Under the pieces are notes generated by a model. It had not been told where the DNA came from. It ran no database searches and saw only the letters and a program-made list of their open reading frames with translations. The position numbers were made by a program, and so were the translations under genes. From assembly GCF_900114895.1 (NCBI RefSeq), contig NZ_FOUO01000014.1, positions 1 through 62,111 of the forward strand: DNA of 62,111 nt. Reading direction: 5' to 3'. The DNA comes from Ectothiorhodospira mobilis. GTDB lineage: Bacteria > Pseudomonadota > Gammaproteobacteria > Ectothiorhodospirales > Ectothiorhodospiraceae. Below, in pieces: positions 1 to 7,697 of this stretch; the first letter of the stretch is position 1; each line of letters opens with the position of its first letter.

Positions 1-143
1 AGAACGGGGTGAACCCCCGTCACTATCTGATCGATGTGCTTGAGCGCATCCAGGATCATCCCGCCAATCGCCTCCAAGAACTGCTGCCCTATCACTGGGC
101 ACCGCTGGCCCAGAGTTGCGGGGAGCATGCCAGCCCCGACTGA
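1..143 (+). mobile_element. IS66-family transposase, C-terminal end (partial)
   Basis: Reading from base 3, the frame gives 46 codons ending in TGA at 141-143, with the segment HYLIDVLERIQDHPANRLQE followed by LLPYHW. This resembles the C-terminal tail of IS66 transposases (YL-DVL-R-- H-A-R--ELLPH-W). The 5' part lies outside the window. No clear IS66 terminal inverted repeat (GTAAGCG type) follows the stop, so either the right end of the element is diverged or it has been deleted. Family assignment is from recall of the motif only. Confidence 0.7.
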
Positions 144-166
144 CGGCTGGCTATACGGGGGCTACC

Positions 167-298
167 GGACGGATACAGTTCTCCGCCGCCCTGACGGGGC
201 TGGTGGGGGAATCCCTGGACGTGCCGCCGGAGCGGGTCTATATCGAATTCGCCTCCCCCGCCCGGCATCTGTTCGGTTTCAAGGGGGGCACCTTCTGA
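167..298 (+). pseudogene. MIF/tautomerase-like gene, C-terminal remnant
   Basis: The frame closing at 296-298 encodes about 43 residues containing LVGESLDVPPERVYIEF and ending GFKGGTF. This matches the end of macrophage-migration-inhibitory-factor-like tautomerases, which have the pattern L-I---RVYI-F ... W-G-TF. A full protein is about 115 residues, and the catalytic N-terminal proline region is missing. The fragment begins within 25-30 bases of the IS66 transposase stop, so I infer the gene was interrupted or deleted by the insertion. It cannot be functional as it stands. Confidence 0.6.
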
Positions 299-326
299 GC
301 CCCACCTGGCGGAAGATGGGGCCGCC

Positions 327-1601
327 TCAACGCACCCGTGGCAGGGCATCCCAGCGGGTGGTGTAGGCGGGGGAGAGATGGGCGCGGCGCATGGCCCAGG
401 GCCGCTGCATGCCCTGGCCGGCCAGCCACACCCGGCCCCTGCCCTGCCCGTTGATGCGGTCCATCACCCGCATCAGTTCGTCGCTGCGGGCGGTATCCCC
501 CGCCGGGGCGAAGAGATCGGACTGCCAGGTGCCGGGGGCGTGCAGATCGGCCAGCAACACCCCCGCCTTGGCATAGGCATGGCCTTCCTTCCAGATCCCG
601 TCCAGCAGCTCCAGGGCCAGGCGGCTCAGCACCCGAATATCCCGGCTGGGCTCCGCCAGGGCCCCGGTGGCGGTGCGGGCATAGCGGGGTTCGTCCTCCC
701 GGTACAGGGCGGTCTGGATGAACACGCTCACCTGCCGGGCCAGGCGGTCGTCCTGGCGCAGCTTCTCGGCGGCCCGGGCGACATAGGTGCTCACGGCCTC
801 GCGCATGCGGCCCTTGCAGGTGATGCGCTCGCCAAAGGAGCGTGAGCACAGCACCTGCTGCCGGGCCTCGTCCCCGGGGTCAAGATCCAGGCAGGACTCC
901 CCGCGCAGCTCCCGTACCGTGCGCTCCAGCACCACGGAGAAGCGCCGCCGGATCCAGCCCGGTTCCGCTCGGGCCAGTTGCCCGGCCGTGTCGATCCCTG
1001 CGGCCTGCAACCGCGCCCCCAGGCGCCGCCCCACCCCCCAGACCGCGGTCACCGGCATCCGCGCCAGGGCGGCCTCCCGCTGGCGGGGATCCTGCAGCAG
1101 CATCACCCCACCGGCGCCCGCATCCGCCTTGGCCAGGGCATTGGCCAGCTTGCTCAGGGTCTTGGTGGGGGCGATGCCCACGCAGGTGGGGATGCCGGTC
1201 CAGCGCCCCACCGTCTCCCGCAGCTCGCGCCCGAATCCCTCCAGATCCCGCCCCCCGAAGCCGGAGAGATCCAGGAACGCCTCGTCGATGGAATACACCT
1301 CCACCCGCGGCGCCAGCCCCTCCAGGATCTGCATCACCCGCGCGGACAGATCCGCGTACAGGGCATAGTTGGACGAGAATACCGCCACCCCGTGGCGCCG
1401 GATCAGGGACCGCACCTGGAACACGGGCACCCCCATGGGGATCCCCAGGGCCCGGGCCTCCGGCGAGCGGGCCACGACACAGCCATCGTTGTTGCTCAGC
1501 ACCACCACCGGGCGATGGCGCAGGTCCGGACGGAACACCCGCTCGCAGGCGGCATAGAAGTGGTTGCAGTCCACCAGGGCGAACAGGCCGGACCGGCTCA
1601 T
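327..1601 (-). CDS. umuC: UmuC, catalytic subunit of DNA polymerase V (Y family)
   Basis: This 424-residue protein has the full length of UmuC. The Y-family catalytic acidic residues are visible as D11 (LVDCNHFYA) and D106-E107 (YSIDEAFLD), followed by the SKLANALAKAD fingers/thumb segment, helix-hairpin-helix residues VWGVGRRL, and a C-terminal little-finger and UmuC-specific tail ending TTRWDALPRVR. With activated UmuD' it forms an error-prone translesion polymerase acting on RecA-coated damaged DNA. Its ATG overlaps the umuD stop by 4 bases (ATGA), so the pair is translationally coupled. Expression should follow the LexA box in front of umuD. It converges on the tautomerase remnant, 28 bases away. 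Nothing suggests inactivation. Confidence 0.96.
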   Translation of the reverse strand: MSRSGLFALVDCNHFYAACERVFRPDLRHRPVVVLSNNDGCVVARSPEARALGIPMGVPVFQVRSLIRRHGVAVFSSNYALYADLSARVMQILEGLAPRVEVYSIDEAFLDLSGFGGRDLEGFGRELRETVGRWTGIPTCVGIAPTKTLSKLANALAKADAGAGGVMLLQDPRQREAALARMPVTAVWGVGRRLGARLQAAGIDTAGQLARAEPGWIRRRFSVVLERTVRELRGESCLDLDPGDEARQQVLCSRSFGERITCKGRMREAVSTYVARAAEKLRQDDRLARQVSVFIQTALYREDEPRYARTATGALAEPSRDIRVLSRLALELLDGIWKEGHAYAKAGVLLADLHAPGTWQSDLFAPAGDTARSDELMRVMDRINGQGRGRVWLAGQGMQRPWAMRRAHLSPAYTTRWDALPRVR

Positions 1602-2032
1602 GACGACCGCGCCAACTGCCGCACCACCCCCGTGACCACGCCGAAGACCTCGAACCCCGAGTCCTCGGTGATCTCGATGGGGGCATAGTTCGGGTTGCGC
1701 GGTACCAGCCGCGCCCGGGGGCGCAGCTCCAGCGCCTTGACCACCATCTCACCGTGGATGCTGGCGATGACGATATCGCCATGGCGGGCCTTCAGCGAGC
1801 GGTCCACCACCAGCACGTCCTCCGGCTGGATGCCGGCCCCGGCCATGGAATCCCCAGACACCCGCACGAAGAAGGTGGCCGCCGGCCGCCGGATGCACAA
1901 CTCGTTGAGATCCAGGGTCTGTTCCACGTAATCCGCGGCCGGCGACGGGAACCCCGCCGACACCCGCTCCAGGAACAGGGGAATGCGCAACGCACGACCA
2001 GGACCCGCCCGGCCCAGCACGCAAGCGGACAC
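1598..2032 (-). CDS. umuD: UmuD, self-cleaving S24 subunit of DNA polymerase V
   Basis: A GTG start at 2032 is chosen because AGGAGG (2038-2043) lies 5 bases upstream. The longer in-frame ATG at 2089 would place the LexA operator inside the coding region. The result is 144 residues, close to the 139 of E. coli UmuD. FPSPAADYVEQ aligns with the cleavage region; the scissile bond would be Ala26-Gly27 rather than the Cys-Gly of E. coli. Catalytic Ser62 (SGDSM) and Lys99 (VVKALELRP) are present 37 residues apart, as in E. coli UmuD and LexA. RecA filaments would trigger cleavage to UmuD', which joins UmuC. It is the first gene of the umuDC operon. Confidence 0.95.
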   Translation of the reverse strand: MSACVLGRAGPGRALRIPLFLERVSAGFPSPAADYVEQTLDLNELCIRRPAATFFVRVSGDSMAGAGIQPEDVLVVDRSLKARHGDIVIASIHGEMVVKALELRPRARLVPRNPNYAPIEITEDSGFEVFGVVTGVVRQLARSS

Positions 2033-2048
2033 AGACACCTCCTGCAAA

Positions 2049-2068
2049 TACTGTTTATTTTTACAGTA
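2049..2068 (-). promoter_or_regulatory. LexA (SOS) box of umuDC
   Basis: The 20-mer TACTGTTTATTTTTACAGTA matches the gammaproteobacterial LexA consensus TACTGTATATATATACAGTA at nearly every position, including both CTGT/ACAG half sites and the AT-rich spacer. It ends 17 bases before the umuD GTG and just upstream of its ribosome binding site, as expected for direct repression. Confidence 0.95.
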
Positions 2069-2163
2069 TAGCAGGAGAGGGATGCACATAAACCACGCCC
2101 GGCCCGCGGGACCGCGCCGGGGGAGATCCGTTGCCAGCGCCGCCCCTTCAGCCGGCGGCGTCG

Positions 2164-3012
2164 TCAGCAGATATCATCCCGCAGCATGAGTTCGTCGGCC
2201 ATATCGGCCTGCAGGACGTCGTGGTCGTACTCGCTCAGATGCAGATACTCCAGGACCGGGCCGCCGACGGCGGGCCATTCGGTGTCTTCCTTCTGGTACT
2301 TCACCCGGCTCAGCACGTTGACGGCCACCTTGGCCAGGGCATACAGGGTCTTCTGCGCCTCGGATACGCGGGTGTCTTCGAGGAAGGATGGATCGTGGTG
2401 GCGCAGGATGAGCTGGGCCAAGGCATCCGGCAGGTGCCAGGACTGGGTCACATAGTAGCCGATGATGGCGTGATTGACGGGGTAGTGCCGTTCCTCCACG
2501 TCGGTGAAGACCTGCTGCGGGGCGTCGTTGGCCTCCATCAATACCTCCCGGTAATCGGGATAGCGGATGGCCATGATGGGGATGCCGCAATCCCGGAACA
2601 GGCCAAAGCTGTAGGCATCTTCCGAAGGGCAGGCCGAGCGCAGACCCAGGTGCTCCCTGAGCACGAGCATGACCTGGGCGGTCTGAGTGGCCGTGTCCCA
2701 GAACTTCTCCAGGGAGATGGACGACTTGCCCCGGATGGACTGGCGCAGTAACTGCCCCGCCACCAACTGGCTCACCACCCGGGTGCCGAGCAGATTCACG
2801 GCATTGTGGATGTCCGTGATCTGCCGCCCCAGGCCGAAGGCGGGGGCATTCACCGTCTTGAGCACACTGGCGGAGAGCCCCACATCCCTGGCGATGAGGT
2901 CGGCGAACTGCCCCAGGGAGGCATGGGGGGATTGATTCAATTGCTGAAGTTCCGAGAGCACAGCGGGGTGGGCGGGGATGCTGAATTCCCGGAAGGCCTG
3001 TTCTTGGTGCAT
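2164..3012 (-). CDS. HDOD-domain protein
   Basis: This 282-residue protein is almost entirely an HDOD domain, a degenerate HD-phosphohydrolase fold found in bacterial signalling proteins. The segments IPAHPAVLSELQQL, ARDVGLSASVLKTVNAPAFG and DIHNAVNLLGTRVVSQLVAGQ are typical, and no GGDEF or EAL partner is attached. It therefore probably works by protein contacts rather than catalysis. The ATG is preceded by GGAG at good spacing, and a perfect 8-bp dyad lies 25 bases upstream of the start. It lies between umuDC and the large helicase gene on the same strand but is separated by about 130-200 bases on each side, so it is probably its own transcript. Its target is unknown. Confidence 0.88.
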   Translation of the reverse strand: MHQEQAFREFSIPAHPAVLSELQQLNQSPHASLGQFADLIARDVGLSASVLKTVNAPAFGLGRQITDIHNAVNLLGTRVVSQLVAGQLLRQSIRGKSSISLEKFWDTATQTAQVMLVLREHLGLRSACPSEDAYSFGLFRDCGIPIMAIRYPDYREVLMEANDAPQQVFTDVEERHYPVNHAIIGYYVTQSWHLPDALAQLILRHHDPSFLEDTRVSEAQKTLYALAKVAVNVLSRVKYQKEDTEWPAVGGPVLEYLHLSEYDHDVLQADMADELMLRDDIC

Positions 3013-3037
3013 GCATCACTCCATGTCCATGGGGGAA

Positions 3038-3056
3038 TGTCCTGCAAAGCAGGACA
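3038..3056. repeat. Perfect inverted repeat upstream of the HDOD gene
   Basis: TGTCCTGC-AAA-GCAGGACA is an 8-bp perfect dyad with a 3-bp spacer, starting 25 bases upstream of the HDOD start at 3012. There is no T-tract on either strand, so it looks more like a repressor or activator operator than a terminator. The binding protein is unknown. Confidence 0.5.
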
Positions 3057-3213
3057 GCGGTGGGGGCATCTCACCGAGCTGGGCCGGCACACATCGAACC
3101 AACGGACGCCAGGGACAGCAAAGCCCCGGGTGCACACTACACCGACATGGGGCCGATGCATCCCCGCTCAGCCCGTACCATACCAAACCCACCGACCTGC
3201 CAAGCGAGTCGAG

Positions 3214-6200
3214 TCATGAACTACTCACCTCAAAATCCACACTCATCGGTCCACTGCCTTGGTGCTTGAGATACCGCACCGGCCCGTAATAGGTGAATGG
3301 CGCGGCCTTCCCCTGCTCCAGCTTATGTTCCCGGATGAAGAGATGGATACCGATGCCCATCTCCTCATGATGGATGATCTCGCGGCCCCGCTTGCTCTGG
3401 GGCGTTGTCTGATTCTGGGTCTGCCAGTGGAAATGGCTGTCGTCCACCCAATGGTCCAGATAGCGATGATCGGCCACCCTGCCCTGCTTGTTCAGGGTCA
3501 CCAGCAGCACATGGACCTTTTGCTCCCCAAGCACCACATGACCGCTGTTCCAGCTGCCCGGATTGAATTCCACGTTGAAAAGGCCGGGGATCTCTTCCCG
3601 GGCAAACCGCTCCCCCACCGCCATCCACAACGGATCCAGCACGCCCTTGAAGCGGGCAAAGGTGCGGAGCTGCCCCTGTAGCTCCGGCGTGACCACGATA
3701 TCCTCGTAATCCGGATTGCTGGCCCGGAGCCGGTACTGACCACTGGGGTCCTTGAGCACCTTGCGCAGCAGGTACTGGTTGTCGCCCGCCCCGTCCTGAC
3801 GCTCGATGGCCAGGATCTCGCCGGTGATCCGGCCCGCACTCTCGGCACTGGCCAGTTCCAGCAGCAGATAGTCGCCATCCTTCACCGGCTGCTTGCCGCC
3901 GTTCATGGAGTTTCCGGAGGCGCGGGCGATGAAGTGCCGACCGGGATCCAGACGACCGTAACCCTCCAGCGGCAGACTGCGGTATTCCTCACAGTCGGCG
4001 GTACCCGTCTTGAAGTGGCCACAGGCGATCTTAAGGTTGGAGAAATACGGCAGCGAGACCTGCTCCGGCCTGCGGCTGGACAAAGACGTGACCGTGGCGC
4101 CACCCAAACCCTGCCTGACCTCATAGGTGGCCAACCGGTAATCCACCACTTCCTGCACCAAGGCCGTCAGGGTGGAAATGCGGTCTGGAGAAACCGCTGT
4201 CGCACCGATGAAACGATCTCCCTCAAGGGTGAAAAAAGACCCTCCGGCCCAGGCCGCCACCGGATTCTTCCGCCAATAGCTCAGCCAGTCATCCGGCGGT
4301 TCGGCAAGCCCCTGATACGCCTCCGGCAGGTCCGCTAGCAGCGGGCGTCGGCGCTGCAACACCTGCCAGGAGCGCGTGGCCAGATCCGCCAGGGTGGGCG
4401 CCTCCCGCCAGCCATCCAGCTCCTGGAAGGCCTCCAGTAGGACCATCTTGTAACTCTTGGTCATGGCGGTGTTCTCCAGCTCCCGGAGCAGGTCCGCCTG
4501 CTGCTGGATCACCGCCTGCGTCTCGGCATCCAGCTCCGTTTCCAGAGCGGCAATCAGTCCGAACCAGTCACCATACTGCCGGCGCACCGCTTTCAGGCTG
4601 GCACCGGCGCGGTAGAACTCGGTCAGGGTCGGCCGACGGCCTAGGGTGTCGCGCAGGCTGTGGTACTGATCCTGAAGCTCGGTGCCGCCCGCACCCAACG
4701 ACTTGAGAAAATCAATGAACCGCAGGTCGTAATTGACGTAGCAACCCTTGGGCAGATCCAGGGTCTGCTTCTCCAGGTCGCGGGCAAACCGGGCCAGTTG
4801 TTGATGGGTCATGGTCCGGTTCATCAGCGCCATGGGCTTGTGCAGAAAGCTCTGGTGATTGGCCACGAAATCCAGCACCACCAGTCTCTCCTTCGCCTCG
4901 GCCTTGCGCAGGCCCCGACCCAGTTGCTGCAGGAACAGGATGCGGGATTCGGTGGGACGCAGCATCATCACGGTGTCGATGGCCGGCAGGTCCACCCCCT
5001 CGTTGAACAGATCCACGCAGAACAACACCTGCAGATGGCCACTGGCCAGCTGCTCCAGGGCCTCACCCCGGGACAGCTGGGAATCGGCATAGACCGCCGC
5101 CGCCCTCACACCCTGCCCGGCAAATTGCTCTGCCATGTAATCGGCATGGCGCGTGGAGGCGCAAAAGGCCAAGGTCCGGTGCTGGGCCTGCGCCCGCCAG
5201 GTCTTCAGGGCATGTCGAGCGCGGGCCAGGGTGGCCAGCCGGTTGCCCAGCAGATCCGGGTCGAAACGGCCGTTGCGCCAGGGGATGCCTTGGTAGTCCA
5301 CATCCTCATCAAAGACCCCGTAGTAGTGGAACGGCACCAGCAGATCCGCGTTCACCCCGGCAAACAGATCGCTCTCGAAGACCAGATTATCGTCACACAG
5401 CGACAGGATGCTGGCGTTGTCGGTGCGGTCGGGGGTGGCGGTGAGGCCCAGCAGGAAGGTGGGGGCAAAATGGTTCAGCAAACGGTGATAGGTGGGCGCG
5501 GCGGCGTGGTGGAATTCATCCACGACCATGTAATCGAAATGCCCCGCCCCGAAGCGCTCCAGGTGATCGACCCGGCCCAGGGTCTGGATCGAGGCGCAGA
5601 GGATATCCACTTGGGTGTCGCGCTGGCGGCCGTGATAGAAGCCGATCCGGACACTGGGGTGGATGCGGGCGAGGGTGGCGGCGGCCTGGTTGAGAATCTC
5701 TTCACGGTGGGCCACAAACAGGATCCGGCGGGCGCCCATCTGCTGCGTATCGAAGGCAGCAAGCCAGGTCTTGCCCAGGCCGGTGGCCATCACCACCAGC
5801 CCGCGCTGGTAGCCGTCCCGGCGTGTCTGCGCCAAAGCCTCCAGGGCCTGCGCCTGGAGATGGGTGGGCGTGGGCGGCGGCTCCGACTCGGTGCTGCCTG
5901 GCTCCCATGAACGATCCGGCGGGATGCGGCGGGCATCGTAGGCATCGATCCACTCATCCGACAGGGCCACCGTGGCCGGATCGTTGAACAGGGCCTGGAA
6001 ATGCTCACGGGCCTCGAGAAATCCCTTGTCCCCCGGATAGTTGATCCGGTAGTTCCATTCCAACCCCTGCTGCAGTGCCTGACGGCTAATGTTGCTGGAG
6101 CCGATGAAGGCGCAGCCCCAGTGGGCATCGCCATCCTGCGAGCCGGCAAACAGGTAGGCCTTCAGGTGAAAGCTCCCTCCCTGGCTCTGGTAGACCCGCA

Positions 6201-7053
6201 CCTGAGCGCCCCGCTCTTGCAGCAGCATGAGGGTGCGCAGGGCCTGGGGATCGGTGATGTCCAGATAGTCGCTGGTGAGGATGCGGATACGGACGGGTGT
6301 GCGGCCAGTGGCTTCGCGATCCAGCGCAGCCTGCAGATCGGGCAGCAGCAGGCGCAGGCCGGTGTGCTTGATGAAGGCCACCGCCATGTCGATGGCATCG
6401 GCCCGATGGATGCTGCTGCACAGATGGGGCAGGAAGGGATGGTCATCACCGCCAGTGATCAGCTTTTGGGTGGCCTTATGGAGCAGACAGTTCAGCCAGT
6501 GCTCTTCCCGATCCGGGCGCCGATCCTCGGTGAGCCAGCATTCCAACTCGGCCAGCCCGGTGAGATCCTGGGCCCAGGCGCGGATCTGCTCTTCGTTGGC
6601 ATCGGTGAAGTGGCGGCCCTTACGGGTCCGCTCGCCCGTACCCAGTTTGAATCTGCAATAGAGGACACCGCCGGGTTTCAGGGCCTGCCAAAGCGCCTGG
6701 AAGTTGGCGGGCATGTGGGCGGCAGGCACATGCAGCAGGCTGGCGCAGGCCCAGATGCCATCGTACCGCTCAATCTCGTCCACCTCATCGAACCGGCGAA
6801 CGGGCACCGGCTGGCCAAGCAGTTGTGAGGCATAATCCGCCAAGGCCTGGCTGGCATCGAATGCACTGACGCGATAACCCCGCCGCTGGAAGGCCAGGGC
6901 ATCGCGCCCGGCACCGCAACCGGCATCCAGTACCCGCGCGCCGGCCGGCAGGTGGCTGAGAAAGCGCTGGTACAGGGGGTCCATATCCACGTGCAGGGTG
7001 TCGGCGATGAACTGGCCTGCGTGCTGGTTGTAGTGGTTGATGGTGCTGTTCAC
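3214..7053 (-). CDS. Multidomain methyltransferase-PLD-SF2 helicase-S24-DUF3427 protein
   Basis: 1279 residues from a GTG start. In order: class I SAM methyltransferase (about 1-193, VLDAGCGAG at 41-49); PLD-like HKD nuclease (about 195-340, H296-x-K298 and GSSN 318-321); SF2 helicase with Walker A ATGLGKT (423-429), DEFH box (512-515), TATP (538-541) and motif VI QLGRGLR (710-716); a linker (750-1000); a segment like the LexA/UmuD S24 fold (about 1015-1125) with SGNSM (Ser1049) and Lys1098; and a C-terminal DUF3427-like region (about 1125-1275) containing HFHWQTQNQT and PFTYYG. PLD-helicase-DUF3427 proteins are a known uncharacterised family. I infer a role in restriction or repair of foreign or damaged DNA. 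HIT lies 36 bases upstream on the same strand. All motifs look intact. Confidence 0.88.
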   Translation of the reverse strand: MNSTINHYNQHAGQFIADTLHVDMDPLYQRFLSHLPAGARVLDAGCGAGRDALAFQRRGYRVSAFDASQALADYASQLLGQPVPVRRFDEVDEIERYDGIWACASLLHVPAAHMPANFQALWQALKPGGVLYCRFKLGTGERTRKGRHFTDANEEQIRAWAQDLTGLAELECWLTEDRRPDREEHWLNCLLHKATQKLITGGDDHPFLPHLCSSIHRADAIDMAVAFIKHTGLRLLLPDLQAALDREATGRTPVRIRILTSDYLDITDPQALRTLMLLQERGAQVRVYQSQGGSFHLKAYLFAGSQDGDAHWGCAFIGSSNISRQALQQGLEWNYRINYPGDKGFLEAREHFQALFNDPATVALSDEWIDAYDARRIPPDRSWEPGSTESEPPPTPTHLQAQALEALAQTRRDGYQRGLVVMATGLGKTWLAAFDTQQMGARRILFVAHREEILNQAAATLARIHPSVRIGFYHGRQRDTQVDILCASIQTLGRVDHLERFGAGHFDYMVVDEFHHAAAPTYHRLLNHFAPTFLLGLTATPDRTDNASILSLCDDNLVFESDLFAGVNADLLVPFHYYGVFDEDVDYQGIPWRNGRFDPDLLGNRLATLARARHALKTWRAQAQHRTLAFCASTRHADYMAEQFAGQGVRAAAVYADSQLSRGEALEQLASGHLQVLFCVDLFNEGVDLPAIDTVMMLRPTESRILFLQQLGRGLRKAEAKERLVVLDFVANHQSFLHKPMALMNRTMTHQQLARFARDLEKQTLDLPKGCYVNYDLRFIDFLKSLGAGGTELQDQYHSLRDTLGRRPTLTEFYRAGASLKAVRRQYGDWFGLIAALETELDAETQAVIQQQADLLRELENTAMTKSYKMVLLEAFQELDGWREAPTLADLATRSWQVLQRRRPLLADLPEAYQGLAEPPDDWLSYWRKNPVAAWAGGSFFTLEGDRFIGATAVSPDRISTLTALVQEVVDYRLATYEVRQGLGGATVTSLSSRRPEQVSLPYFSNLKIACGHFKTGTADCEEYRSLPLEGYGRLDPGRHFIARASGNSMNGGKQPVKDGDYLLLELASAESAGRITGEILAIERQDGAGDNQYLLRKVLKDPSGQYRLRASNPDYEDIVVTPELQGQLRTFARFKGVLDPLWMAVGERFAREEIPGLFNVEFNPGSWNSGHVVLGEQKVHVLLVTLNKQGRVADHRYLDHWVDDSHFHWQTQNQTTPQSKRGREIIHHEEMGIGIHLFIREHKLEQGKAAPFTYYGPVRYLKHQGSGPMSVDFEVSSS

Positions 7054-7089
7054 GTCCCTGATGCCCTGGGTTTAGCGAGCCGGTACATC

Positions 7090-7518
7090 TTATTGTCCCG
7101 TCTCATCCACCGTATCAAGACCCAGCGCGCTGCGCAGATAGGCCACCAGGTCGGCCTGCTTCCCGGGATCGTAGGGCTCCGGATCGCCGTATCCCCAGAC
7201 AGGCCCCGGCCAGGCGGGATCACCCGCGTGGCGGCCCACCACATGCCAGTGCAACTGCGGCACCAGGTTGCCGAGTGTGGCCAGGTTCGTCTTTTCAACG
7301 CCAGGCAGGACTGCCAGCACACGGGCACACTCGGCAAGCACCCCGTCCATCACCATGCGCTGACCGGGGGCGAGTTCCCACCATTCGCGAAAGCAACCCA
7401 TCGCCGGGATCACCAGTAGCCAGGGATAACGCGCGTCCCGAAACAGTCGCACCAGACAGCCATCCCGCGTTCCCACGGACACGCTGTCTGCCTCCAGACG
7501 TTCATCCAACTCGAACAA
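7090..7518 (-). CDS. HIT-family nucleotide hydrolase/transferase
   Basis: A 142-residue HIT-domain protein. The active-site motif reads Q-L-H-W-H-V-V: the first histidine of the usual H-x-H-x-H is Gln, while the middle (nucleophilic) histidine and the last one are kept. The segment NLATLGNLVPQLHWHVVGRH and the tail WPGPVWG are typical of one bacterial HIT subfamily. I chose a TTG start at 7518 because AGGAGG (7526-7531) is 7 bases away; the ATG at 7524 would leave only 1 base. Such enzymes hydrolyse dinucleoside polyphosphates or nucleotidyl adducts. It is the upstream gene of a likely two-gene operon with the giant helicase fusion, so a nucleotide second-messenger or adduct-cleaning role there is conceivable but unproven. 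Confidence 0.88.
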   Translation of the reverse strand: MFELDERLEADSVSVGTRDGCLVRLFRDARYPWLLVIPAMGCFREWWELAPGQRMVMDGVLAECARVLAVLPGVEKTNLATLGNLVPQLHWHVVGRHAGDPAWPGPVWGYGDPEPYDPGKQADLVAYLRSALGLDTVDETGQ

Positions 7519-7675
7519 GGTCATTCCTCCTGTCTATCCATGCGCACCCGGGAGCTGTGTATCATTCTGCACCCTGGGCACACAGTACCATCCCAAGTAA
7601 CCAGGCAGCGCCCGGTTGACCTTTAGCCCCTTCCGGATACCTGGCCATCAAGGGATGTCGGCGCGCCTTTGAGGT

Positions 7676-7691
7676 ATCCTCCCGGGAGGAT
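7676..7691. repeat. 16-bp perfect palindrome overlapping the rpn ribosome binding site
   Basis: ATCCTCCCGGGAGGAT is self-complementary over 16 bases. Its right half contains the Shine-Dalgarno sequence GGGAGGA (7684-7690) of the Rpn-family gene starting at 7698. It could be an operator. In mRNA the left arm could pair with the right arm and mask the ribosome binding site. Confidence 0.6.
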
Positions 7692-7697
7692 CCGGCA

